A stretch of 64,000 nucleotides of DNA from Gyromitra esculenta (taxonomy: Eukaryota; Ascomycota; Pezizomycetes; Pezizales; Discinaceae): positions 744,001 to 808,000 of the forward strand of contig JBCAML010000021.1 of the NCBI GenBank assembly GCA_038503075.1. Direction: 5' to 3'. Of the stretch, positions 52,991 through 63,947 are shown piece by piece. The notes beneath the pieces are model-generated. The model ran no database searches. It saw only the letters and a list, made by a program, of their open reading frames with translations, and was not told the origin of the DNA. Position 1 is the stretch's first letter; every line of letters begins with the position of its first letter. Made by a program: the position numbers and the translations under genes.

Positions 52991-54272
52991 GACTCGTTGG
53001 AGGAGTCTGCTGATTCTAACGCGAAAAACTGAGGCGCGAGAGGTGGTGGTGGTAGAGAGGAGGCGGCGGGTGTACGGGGGGTGGGTGGCGCGGTGAGGGC
53101 TCCCCTCATAGCGGGTTTCTTGGAAGTGGAGGGGCAGTTGGCGTATGAGTGGTCAGGAGCAGTGCAAAACATACATTTTCCAGTGGAGCGGAGCCACTGT
53201 TTTTCTTCCTCTGAGAGTTTTCTTCTTCCATTAACCATGGTATACCATTGATCCTGAGGGGGGCGAGGGATGTTGCTAGTGCGACAAAAGATAGATCCAT
53301 GGGGGCTAGTCCTCCTGGTGTAAAGGAGGAGGTGGGGGTGAAGGCGGCAGGAGCGCAAAATTGGCCCATACCATCGCGAGCGCTCCCTTGCTTTTCCGCC
53401 TTACGGGCTCGGATACGATTATCCAGCAGAGTGAGGGTGAGAATTATCTCTTGGAGCGTGGCAGGGGCGATGGGTGCGAACACCATTGCTTCTTTCAGCT
53501 CTTCCGACATGCCATGTTCCAGGGTGTCCATTTTTGAGTTCTCATCGAAGTTTAACTGGCCCATGATCCTTTGAAAGTCGGCTAGATATGCTGAGAAGTC
53601 ACGCTTTCCCTGACGGAGTTGGTGGAGTTCTCGTCGAGCGGTGCCGGTTGGGTCTGGGTCTCCAAAGGCAGTCTCTAGGGCTGCGATAAGTTGTTCCGCA
53701 CTGGTACAGGTGGTGAGGCCGGAGGGGAGAACCGTGTGACGGACCTGTTCCAGAGCGACTTCTTCTATCCGATTGATAGTATAAAGGATCATTGTGGTCT
53801 CATTGGGGAAGCAGTCCCGGTTGACAGTTAACTTGGAGCATAGTTGGAGTATGAAGCCGGGGAGTTTTGCTCGGGATCCGTCAAACTTCTCCGGGTCTGG
53901 CATGCGTTCTGAACGGTGGTTATTTGATGGCTGGGGTGGGGTAGCTGTGAGGTTAGGCGGAGCGGGGGGTGCTTGGGTGGCGGATCGAGCTTCATTTCGC
54001 TCTTGTCGTAGTCGGGCAATTAGGTTAGCGGCTTCAGTGACACGTTGATCTTGTTCTGTAGCATGACCGAGGGCATTGTAGGTCTGGATCCGGTCAGTGT
54101 TGAGTTTTACCTCACTTTCTCGCTCGCTTTCCTGGAGGACATCAATCTGGTCTTCCAGGGCTTGATTTAGATCTCTGAGTTCATTATAAAACTCCGCAGG
54201 GTCATCTCGGTAGGCTTGGGCGAAAGCTTCTCTAGTGGGAAAGCGTTTTGTGGTGACAGCGGCTCCTTCCAT
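52981..54272 (-). pseudogene. Element D gag, one-base frameshift
   Basis: Homologous to element 1 Gag from its start MEGAAV (54272). Near 53285 one base is missing after MDLSF, where element 1 continues GRTSN. The zinc knuckle (CMFCTAPDHSYANC) and the C-terminus SSNESLN are therefore in another frame. Confidence 0.88.
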
Positions 54273-54332
54273 GATGGAATGAGTGTTGGGTATGCTTTGT
54301 GGTGATTAAGTGGTAGAAGGTGTAGATGTTGG

Positions 54333-54341
54333 AAGCAACGT
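54333..54341 (-). promoter_or_regulatory. Self-complementary primer-binding site, element D
   Basis: ACGTTGCTT in sense, two bases from the 5' LTR, as in element 1. The LTR partner near 54985 now reads AAGCAATGT, which still pairs with one G-U. Confidence 0.65.
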
Positions 54342-54449
54342 AATCTCACGGTTGAGTTCCTCTTTAAGCCCTTCAGTATCCCTGAAGGTGAGCAGTGCTA
54401 CTTAGATGAGGTATCAACGCGTTCAAAGAGTGTGGCATTTCTACACGTT

Positions 54450-54869
54450 TCTCACGGTTGGCTTCTCGTTAAGCCCTTCAGTATCCCTGAAAGTGAGCAG
54501 TGCTACTTAAGCAGGAAACCAATACGTTCGAAGAGTGCAATATTGTCTACAGGTCCTACAAAGGGTTTACTTCAAGGTGAAGTATTCGGCGATATTTGAC
54601 AGCGACAGCGGGGATTCTGAGGTAGAATCGAAGTAGAATTATAACCAATACAGCAGAAGTGAAACGAGAACGTTGCTTAAGAAAAGAAGAAGAAAGAATA
54701 CAAAACAACTAAAATCCTTCACTTAAATACCCCGCTTTCCCGTAACACAAATAACCATCCGTCGACAACTGAAACATAACCTAACAACAAAGCCATTATA
54801 TCCAAAGGAAATCCTTCGTACGTACCAACAACTTTTACCCTAACCCATTATCCGGTTTTATCCGTGAAA
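54450..54869 (-). mobile_element. Nested solo LTR, family A, TSD ACGTT
   Basis: 420 bp, with ACGTT at 54445-54449 and 54870-54874, inside the element D 5' LTR. Confidence 0.92.
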
Positions 54870-56653
54870 ACGTTCTACGGGAGGGTTTATCTCAAGGCGA
54901 GATAGGTGCAGCAAAGTGGACAGCGACAGCGAGGGTTCTGAGGTAGAACCAAGATAGTATTCCAACAATTACAGAAGAAGGTAAATGAGAACATTGCTTA
55001 AAGAAAGAAGGAAGAAAAGACAAAGAACGACCAAAATCCATCTTTTAAATACCCCGCTATTCCCAACAAACCAATAACCGATAACAACCGAAATACAATA
55101 ACATTATACAAAAACCTCTAAATCCCTATCAACCTTTTAACCGAAACCTAGCCCTATACCCGATCCTTAATCCGCGAAAGAAAGTAACAAAGTCCATCGA
55201 AATCTCTTGCCAAGAGCGGTTTGGAATAGGGAGAGGGAGGAGAACACCTTGAGTGCTTTGAGTAGCTGGCTTTGCCTTTTGACTGATATGGCAGTTACGA
55301 ACATATCTGTTAATTAGTTCCCTCATCTTTGGCCAATAGTAATTTCTGGAGAGGAGTTCGAAAGTTTTATCTCGTCCAGGGTGCCCTGATGCTGGTACAT
55401 CATGGTGTCTTCTGATAAGTTCTAGGCAGAGGGGATCGGAGTCAGGAACATAGATACAGTCCCGATAATAAAGTCTTCCATCTTCCTCCTTGCACTCGCT
55501 CAAGGTGATTTCCTTTGATCGTTGGTCCTTATTCTTCAGTGCCAGAAGTATCTTTTCCGGGAAGTTATCAGCAATGTATCCTTCTAAGAACAGTTTTTTA
55601 AGGGGGGCATCCAATTCAGCGGCTTCGTTTGATAAAGAAGCCGACAACAAACTTATCTTGGGATCAATATTTTCCTTTTTTTAGCACCACCTGACTCTGG
55701 TGTGCCAACCGTTCATCCCCTTCCTTGGGGAGATCTCCTGATCTCCTGGTCAACGCATTCGGTTTCCCTCCTTGGCTTCCTGGTCGGTAAGTAATGACAA
55801 AATCGAACCTGGAGAGATACTCTGCCCATCTTGCTTGACGGCGGTTAAGTTGTTTAGTGCTCATAAAGTACTCGAGATTTTTATGATCACTGATGATATC
55901 GATGGGGTGTTTTGAGCCTTCAAGTTCCAGGTGCCATTCTTCGAATACCCTAATAATAGCCAGTAATTCCTTGTCATAAATCTCATAGTTGCATTCAGCA
56001 GGTGAATGCTTCTTGGAGAAGAAGGCGACTGGGTGTAGAACTCTGGCGTCGTCGTATTGTGATAGAACGCCTCCAGATACAAAATCGGAGGCGTCAGTTT
56101 CCACGATGATTTTTTTATCAGGGTCAAAGTGGATAAGGATTGGGGCGGTGGTGAAGGTGTGCTTTAGGTTTTCAAAGGCTATGTCTGCTTCGAAGGTCCA
56201 TTCGAAGGTGATGCTTTTTCGGGTAAGAGCAGTAAGAGGCGCAGCGAGTTTAGAAAAACCGAGAATAAAACGACGGTAAAAAGTTGCAAATCCCAGGAAG
56301 GCCTGTACGTCCTTCACGCTTTTTGGGGTGTTCCAGTCTTGGACCACTTTTAGTTTCTCTGCGTCCATTTTGATGCCATCTGGAGTGAGGATTAGGCCTA
56401 GGTACTTTGTTGTTTGTACCTCAAATTCACACTTTACCGGCTTCAAAAGGATATTATTGTCCTTGAGTGTTTGTAAAACTTTTTGGACATGGACTTGATG
56501 TTCTGTAAACGTATCACTGTAGATGAGAATGTCATCTAGGTATGCTGTGCAAAAGATGTTGAGATACTCTGTAAGACAGTCGTTTATGAACCGTTGGAAT
56601 GTCCCAGGGGCATTGGTTAAGCCGAATGGCATGACCTGAAACTCATAGAGGCC

Positions 56654-57064
56654 TCTCAAGGAGCGGGTTTCCTGTCAAGCTCTCGAGTATCCCTCGAGAT
56701 GAGCAGTGCTACTTGAATGGGAAACCAACAACGAGAAAGTGTACGAAGGTTCTACAGGCTCTACAATTGGTTTAAGTCGTGGTGACCTAAAGACGGCGAC
56801 AGTGGAGGATTACGAGATGTAACCGAGGTTTGTATTTGTAGAATACAAGAGTGAACAATAGAAGACGTTGCTTAGGGAAAGAAGAAGGAAAAGTACAACA
56901 AGAGGGGAAAACCCTTCGCTTATATACCACATTCCTACTCTTTCGATGACAAAGACATGACTCATTGTAATAGAAAACCCATGGAAACACAAAGAACAAA
57001 CATCAAAACGCAACGACCATGTACCCATGTACCCGACCCATCAACGAAACAACCATCCATGAAA
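56654..57064 (-). mobile_element. Solo LTR, family B, TSD AGGCC
   Basis: 411 bp, with AGGCC at 56649-56653 and 57065-57069, inside the element C reverse transcriptase. The U5 stem here is CTCGAG/CTCGAG. Confidence 0.92.
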
Positions 57065-58174
57065 AGGCCATAACGGGTACAGAAGGCTGTTTTCCATTCC
57101 TCCCCTTCTGCAATTCGGATTTGGTGATAGCTGTCGCGGAGGTCTAGCTTTGTGTACCATGGTGCCTTGGCCAGTCTGTCAAGTGTTTCCCGGATAAGAG
57201 GGGAAGTATATCGGTCTTTGGTGTTGATGGCATTCAGTCCCCAGTAATTGACACATAGTCGAAGGGAGCCGTCAGCCTTTTTGACGAAGAGTACGGGGGA
57301 CCCAGCGGGGGAAGAACTAGCATGGATAAAGCCTTTTTCCAGATTATCTTCAATGTACTTTTTGAGTACAATTAGTTCTTCCCGAGACATTCCGTAGAGG
57401 GGTCCAAATTGGGCGTTTTTTCCTTCCATCAGCTGTATTTTATGATCATAGGAGCGACGTGGGGGTTATCCTTAAGCCTTTTTCTTATTGAACATGTCCA
57501 AAAACTCATGGTATTCACTAGGAATCCTTGACTTCCATTCTTCCTTAGTGGTTTTATTGTCTATGAGTTTGTTTATCTCATAGAGAGACATGGTGTAGGC
57601 TTGATGGGTTCGTTTTTTAATAAGGGTTCTGAAACTAGTGGTGCCGATAAAGGACATGTTCAGTTGGGGGGGGGAAAACTGCGGATGTGGATATGATAGG
57701 GAGGTGAGGAGCACAACGGGTGGTGCAGAGCTTAGAGTTAAACTCGATGCGTTTATCGGAAAAGTGGATGCGGACATCATGGTGATTCATCCATGGGATT
57801 CCTAACACGAGTGGGTAATGTCCGATGTGGGTCACGAAACAGGGGGCTTGTTCCTGGTGTTGTTGGATAGACAAATTGATGTTGGCGATGTGGGTGATGT
57901 CTCCTGAGGCAACAGGGTGGCCATCGATTACTTCGATTTGTTTGGGCATTTTCAGAGGAGAGAGTGGAAGAGAATGGTGACTCGCAAAATTCTTATTGAT
58001 GAATGCAAATCCAGAGGCTCCAGTGTCCAGTAAAGCGTGTGTTTTAATGATTTTATTATTATGGGAAATATTGCATGAAACTACAAAATGTTCCCCATCC
58101 AACTGATTCTCCAAGCTTATACCAGAAACCGAAAACCCAGAAATTGAAAATGCAGACAAAGGAAAAGAAATTGG

Positions 58175-58219
58175 AACCAAGGCAGGGTCACTGGTCAGCC
58201 TTGGTTGGACTAGTTTAAA
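58175..58219 (-). promoter_or_regulatory. -1 frameshift signal, element C
   Basis: TTTAAAC (58219-58213), TAG stop, 6-nt spacer TAGTCC, perfect AACCAAGGC/GCCTTGGTT stem and a 14-nt loop that differs in sequence from element 1. Confidence 0.85.
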
Positions 58220-58369
58220 GCCTCGTTTGAGGCGCTTGCGGGTTCCAGAGCGAAAAATTGAGGTGGGAGAGGTGGCGGCGGTAGAGAGGAGGCAGGAGGC
58301 GTACGGTTAGCGGGTGATGCTGTGAGGGCTCCTCTCATCGTGGGTTTTTTCGGAGCGGAGGGGCAGTTG

Positions 58370-58788
58370 TCTCACGGTTGATTCCTTAGTTAAGCCCTTC
58401 GGTATCTCCGAAGGTGAGCAGTGCTGCTTAAGCAAGGTATCAACTCGTTTTGATGAGTGCAAGGTTTCTACAGGTCCTACAGGGAGTATACTTCAAGGCG
58501 AAGTATCAGAGATGGTTCACGGCGACAGCAAGGATTCTGAGGGAGAATCGAAGTGGTATTAAAACTAATACAATAGAAGTGTAACGAGAACGTTGCTTAA
58601 GGAAAGAAAGAAGAAGAGAAACCACAATGACCAAAATCCTTCACTTAAATACCCCGCTTTCCCGTAGCACAAACAACAACCTAGCAATAACCGAAAAACA
58701 ACCGAACAACAAAGCCATTATATCCCGGCGACCCTTTGTTACTACCAACAACTTCACCTTAACCCATTACCCAGTTTCATCCGTGAAA
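58370..58788 (-). repeat. Element E 3' LTR (family A)
   Basis: 419 bp, inserted in element C gag after AGTTG. It carries the variant U5 stem CTTCGG/CCGAAG (58397-58413). Confidence 0.88.
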
Positions 58789-59425
58789 GTAGCTCCCCGT
58801 CTCAAGCGTGAGCTCCTGCGAACCTTAGGAATAATAGCAGCCATCGTAGCGAGGAACGTGTCAAGAGCTGAGGTGTCTTGGAGATCCTCGGCAGGTTCCC
58901 ATGTAGGGTGAGCGTATCCAGTCCATTCCACAAGGTATTGAAGTTGTCCTCGATGATTGCGCTGGTCTAGGATTTTCTCGATATAATATTCCTCTTGATC
59001 ATTGACAACGACTGGCACTGGTGGGGGAATAATTTGTCCCGGGAGAGCGTTATTAGGGGCAGGCTTGAGGAGAGAAACATGAAATACAGGGTGGTATTTG
59101 ACCAACGAGGGGAGGTCTATCTCGTAGGCGAAAGGGGAAACAATTCTCTTTACCGCGTATGGACCCATCCATTTCCAGTCTAGTTTTCTAGCGTTACGAG
59201 TAGTCCTAACGTTCTTCATTGATACGAAGACTTGGTCATGGATTTGATACGCCAGGGCTGGAGTTCTGTGCTTATTAATGGCGGTCTCCTGAATATCTTG
59301 AGCGGTTCTAATCTGTGTCCTAAGGTAATCGTATAGCTCCTGCATCCTACTAGCAAAGATAGCGGCATCTTGACTCTGAGGGGTGTTTGCAAGGGGGACG
59401 AGAGAAGTGTCGAATCGAGGATGAT
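58767..59425 (-). pseudogene. Element E integrase C-terminus and chromodomain
   Basis: The last ~200 residues of Pol: connection segment, GPYAVKRIVSPFAYEIDLPS and chromodomain (YYIEKILDQRNHRGQLQYLV), ending RRGATFTDETG at a stop inside its 3' LTR. The upstream part is cut by element F at 59426 and lies beyond the window. Confidence 0.88.
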
Positions 59426-59846
59426 TCTCACGGTTGAGTCCCTCGTTAAGCCCTTCAGTATCTCTGAAGGTAAGCAGTGCTACTTAAGCAAGGTAAACAA
59501 CACGTTCAAGGTACGCGATGTTTCTACAAGTTCTACGAGGGGTCTATCTCAAGGCGAGATAAGTGTGGCGAGGTAGACAGCGACAGCGAGGGTTCTGAGG
59601 TAGAACCAAGATAGTATTCCAATGATTACAGCAGAAGGTAAACGAGAATGTTGCTTAAGGAAAGAAGAAAGAAGAACACAAGAATGGCAAGAATTCTCCG
59701 CTTAAATATCCCGCTTTCTCGTCGCACAAACAACAACCGAACAATAACCGCAACATTAACCGAACAACAAAGCCATTATAACCAAATAACCTTGCGCCAT
59801 TACCAACACTTTTATCCTAGCCCGTTACCCGGTCCCATCCGTGAAA
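59426..59846 (-). repeat. Element F 3' LTR (family A)
   Basis: 421 bp, TCTCACGG...CCGTGAAA. The pol stop lies about 20 nt inside it. Confidence 0.9.
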
Positions 59847-61889
59847 GTAGCTCCCCGTCTCAAGCGTGAGCTCCTGCGAACCTTAGGATTGGTTGTAGTC
59901 GTCGTAGTTAAAAAGACATCGAGGGCGGCAGTATCCTGAAGATCTTCCGCGGGTTCCCAGGTAGGGTGAGCATAGCCGGTCCACTCGACAAGGTATTGTT
60001 GTTGTCCACGATAAGTCCGTTGTTCGAGGATTTTCTCAATGAAATATTCCTCTTGTTCGTTAACAACGATCGGAGATGGAGGGGGTACCACTTGTCCTGG
60101 GAAAGGATCATTGGCAGCGGGTTTAAGGAGCGAAACGTGAAAAACAGGATGATACTTGACTGAGGAGGGAAGGTCAATCTCATAGGCAAAGGGTGATACG
60201 ATTTTTTTCACAGCGTAAGGTCCCATCCACTTCCAGTCGAGTTTCCGAGCATTGCGAACTGTTCGAATGTTTTTCATGGATACGAATACCGGATCTTTAA
60301 CTTGATATGCTGGGGCTGGGGTTCGATGTTTATTTGTGGTGGTTTCCTGAATGTCCTGAGCTGTTCGAATCTGCGTCTTAAGATGATCGTATAACTCTTG
60401 CATAGTAATGGCGAACTTAGACGCGTCTAGGCTTTGAGCAGTGGTATCTGGGGAAATAACAGAGGTATCGAACCGAGGGTGGTAGCTGTAGTTGGCAAAG
60501 AATGGGGAAACCTTGGTACTTGCGGATTCCTGGTTATTAGCCGAGAACTCAGCCATCGGTAACCAACTGCTCCAGTCTCCTTGTTGGTAATTCACGTAGG
60601 AGCGTAAATATTGCTCCATCACGGCGTTCAGTCGTTCCGTTTGCCCATCGGTTTCGGGGTGGAAGGCCGTTGACATCCTAGCTTGGATACCTAAGCGTTG
60701 ACAGAGTTTCTTCCAGAAGTGAGCAGTGAATTGGGTTCCTCGGTCGGACGTGACATATGTCGGTAAACCATGAAGTTTCCAAACATGCTGAAGGTAAAGA
60801 TCTGCGACATCTCGGGAATTAATCGTAGTATTACATGGAATGAGGTGTCGCATTTTCGATAAGCGATCTACTATTACCATGATGGCATCATAGCCATTTG
60901 ATTCCGGGAGGCCTGTAACGAAGTTCATCGAGATTTCCTGCCAAGGGCGGTTTGGAATGGGTAATGGGCAAAGAACTCCTTGAGTCTGCTGGTTGACTGG
61001 TTTCGCCTTCTGACAGATATGGCAATTACGCACATATTGTTTAATGGATTCTCTCATTTTGGGCCAGTAGAAATTCATAGCAAGCAGTTCAAAGGTTTTA
61101 TCTCGTCCTGGGTGGCCTGCTGCGGGGTTGTCATGATGCCTTCAGATGAGTTCCAAGCGAAGAGGATCAAAGCTAGGAACATAGATAGCATTCCGATATC
61201 GAAGTCTTCCATTTTCTTCCTTACATTCGCTTAAGGAAATTTCTTTTGATCGTTGGTCCTTATTCTTTAGTGCTAAAGGAATTCTTTCCGGAAATTGATC
61301 AGCAATGTATCCTTCTAGAAAGAGTTTTTCTAGGGGGGCGTCCAGTTCAGCGGCTTCATTTGACAAAGAAGCCGATAACAAACTTAGCTTAGGGTCCACA
61401 TTTTCCTTCTTTAATACCACTTGGCTTTGGTGTGCCAATCTTTCATCCCCCTCTTTGGGAAGATCTCCTGATCTTCTAGTCAATGCGTCTGGCTTCCCTC
61501 CTTGACTACCTGGGCGGTAGGTAATTACGAAATCAAAGCGGGAAAGATATTTGGCCCATCGTGCTTGTCGTCGGTTCAAGTGTTTTGTACTCATAAAATA
61601 CTCGAGGTTTTTATGGTCGCTGATTACGTCGATGGGGTGTTTAGAGCCTTCGAGTTCCGGGCGCCATTCTTCAAATACTCTGATGATGGCTAGTAACTCC
61701 TTGTCATATATCTCGTAATTGCATTCAGCAGGTGAATGTTTTTTCGAGAAAAAAGCGACTGGGTGTAAGACTCCGGCGTCATCATATTGGGAGAGCACTC
61801 CTCCGGATACGAAGTCAGAGGCATCTGTTTCCACGATAATTTTCTTGTCTGGATCAAAGTGGATGAGAATGGGGGCGGTGGTGAAGGCG

Positions 61890-62296
61890 TCTCACGGTTC
61901 AGTCCCTTGATAAGCCCTTCAATATCCCTGAAGGTGAGCAGTGCTACTTAAGTGAGGTACTAACACGTTCGAAGAGTGCAGTGTGTCTACAAGTCCTACA
62001 GTGGGTATACTTCCAGGCGAAGTATCAGCGATGTTTCACAGCGATAGCAAAGGTTCTGAGGTAAAACCGAGATGGTATTTTAAAGTAATACAGGTAGAAG
62101 TAAAATGAGAACGTTGCTTAAAGAAAGAAGAAAAAGAATACAAAGCGACCAAAATCCTTCCTTTAAATACCCCGTTTTATCATCCCATGACTCATTACCG
62201 AAACCTAACCGAACAACAAAAACATTATGAAACCCATCACCCGTTACAACCTTTAGTACCCGAACCCTAACCCGTCAGTCTAGTTAATCCGTGAAA
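61890..62296 (-). mobile_element. Solo LTR, family A, TSD AGGCG
   Basis: 407 bp, with AGGCG at 61885-61889 and 62297-62301, inside element F pol. Confidence 0.92.
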
Positions 62297-63902
62297 AGGC
62301 GTGTTTGAGGTTTTCAAAAGTTATATCGGCTTCGACAGACCATTCAAAGACGATACCTTTCCTAGTAAGGGCGGTGAGGGGAGCAGCAAGCTTAGAAAAT
62401 CCCAGGATGAAGCGACGGTAGAAGTTGGCAAAACCTAAGAAAGCTTGGACATCTTTTACGTTTTTTGGCGTTCCCCACTCCCAGACGGCTTTGAGTTTCT
62501 CTTCGTCCATCTTAATGCCGTTGGGGGTAAGGATAAGACCAAGGTACTTAGTAGTTTGTACTTCGAATTCGCATTTCTCTGGTTTTAGCAGAATGTCATT
62601 ATCTTTAAGGGTTTTGAGGACCTTGCGAACGTGGGCCTGATGTTCGGCAAAGGTATCGTTGTAGATCAGAATATCATCCAGGTAGGCTGTGCAGAAGATG
62701 TCTAGGTATTCCGTAAGGCAGTCATTTATGAAGCGCTGAAATGTTCCTGGGGCATTGGTTAGGCCGAACAGCATAACCTGATACTCATAAAGACCGTATC
62801 GCATGTGGAAGGCCGTTTTCCATTCATCTCCCTCTGCGATGCGTACTTGGTGGTATCCATCACGAAGGTCCAGCTTTGTGTACCACTGGGCTTTTGCCAG
62901 TCGGTCGAGCGTTTCTCGAATAAGCGGGGAGGTATATCGGTCCTTGACAGTGATTGCATTGAGGCCTCGGTAATCCACACATAATCGGAGGGAACCGTCA
63001 GCTTTTTTTACGAATAGGACTGGGGAGCCAGCGGGAGAAGAGCTGGCGCGAATGAATCCTTTTTCCAGGTTATCTTCGATATATTTTTTCAAGACGATCA
63101 GCTCTTCTCGGGACATTCCATAAAGGGGGCCGAAAGGGGCATCCTCTCCTTCTTGAAGTAGTATCCGATGATCATAGGGTCGGTGAGGGGGTAATCCTTG
63201 AGCTTTGCTTTTGTCGAACATATCGAGGAAATCGTGGTATTCTTTCGGAATCCTAGACTTCCATTCCTTTTTAGTTGTCGTTTTGTCTATGATTTTATTG
63301 ATCTCATAGAGTGACATAGCATAAGCTTGGGATGTCCGTTTCCTGGTGAGGGTTCTGAAGCTAGCGGCCCCGATGAAGGATAGTTTTAGTTTAGAAGGGG
63401 CTGGGATCGACGAGGTAGATACAATGGGAGAATGAGGGGCGCAGTGGGTGGTGCAGAGCTTAGAATTAAACTCAATGCGTTTGTCGGCAAAATGGAGTCG
63501 AACGTCGTGATGGTTCATCCAGGGAATCCCTAGTACAAGGGGATAGTGGCCGAGTTGGGTCACGAAACAGGGGATCCTTTCTTGATGTTGTAGGATGGAT
63601 AAGTTGATGTCAGCAATATGGGTGATGGCTCCGGAGGCAATGGGTTGGCCATCAATGACTTCAAGCTGTCGAGGGGTTTTTAGGAGGGAGAGAGGCAGGG
63701 AATGGTGACTCGCAAATTCCTTATCAATGAAGGCGAATCCAGAGGTGCCAGTATCCAATAGTGCGTGGGTTTCAACGGTTTTATTCCTATGGGAAATGCT
63801 ACAAGAAATAACAAAATGTTCCCCATCCAATTGATCCTCCACACACATATTCGACACTGAAAAACCTGAAATAGAAAACGCTGACAAAGGTAAGGAAAAA
63901 AG

Positions 63903-63947
63903 AACCGAAGCAAGGTCACTAGTCGACTTCGGCGGAACTAGTTTAAA
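63903..63947 (-). promoter_or_regulatory. -1 frameshift signal with compensatory changes, element F
   Basis: TTTAAAC (63947-63941), TAG, 6-nt spacer and a stem with arms CGCCGAAGT and GCTTCGGTT, 14-nt loop. Against element 1 two base pairs changed on both sides (G-C to A-U, A-U to G-C) and two became G-U. Confidence 0.85.

Larger units (their letters stand above)
48475..55179 (-). mobile_element. Element D: full-length but dead chromovirus
   Basis: Both LTRs carry nested LTRs: 3' LTR 48475-49302 (insert 48648-49059) and 5' LTR 54344-55179 (insert 54450-54869). The internal region is 49303-54343. The two LTRs are related but clearly diverged. Flanking 5-mers do not match (CGTTG left, GAAAG right), and target sequence is missing between them. 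Confidence 0.88.
46806..58369 (-). mobile_element. Element C: gypsy chromovirus broken by D and LTRs
   Basis: 3' LTR at 46806-47205. Integrase pieces are 47206-47842 and 48258-48474; the rest of pol is 55180-56653 and 57070-58212; the gag end is 58210-58369. Insertions are a B LTR at 47843-48252, element D at 48475-55179 and a B LTR at 56654-57064. Element E replaces its 5' part at 58370. About 72 codons of integrase, from after MDFVT to QRLGIQARM, are missing at the D junction. Frames are further broken by single-base indels in homopolymers (near 55675 and 57665) and stops, including a TGG to TGA at 47587-47585. Protease (DTGASGFAF), YLDD and the RNase H motif remain readable. The frameshift signal at 58175-58219 is intact. 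Confidence 0.85.
59825..63947 (-). pseudogene. Element F pol, solo-LTR insertion plus one stop
   Basis: Protease has DTGTSGFAF, a Ser in place of the Ala seen in element 1. RT has [10 protein letters not shown]. Integrase (417 open codons from 61078) has CHICQKAK, the DRLSKMRH, TSDRGTQF and [12 protein letters not shown] core, and the chromodomain YFIEKILEQRTYRGQQQYLV. A TGA at 61144-61142 replaces Arg in the LELIRRHHD motif before the zinc finger. The LTR at 61890 splits RNase H from RT. The frames on both sides of the LTR agree once its length is subtracted, so the gene was otherwise open when hit. Confidence 0.88.

Noticed and set aside
35656..62296. CRISPR-like array from repeated TCTCACGG words
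   Set aside because: The words are ends of ~410-bp LTRs with target duplications, not short regularly spaced repeats.
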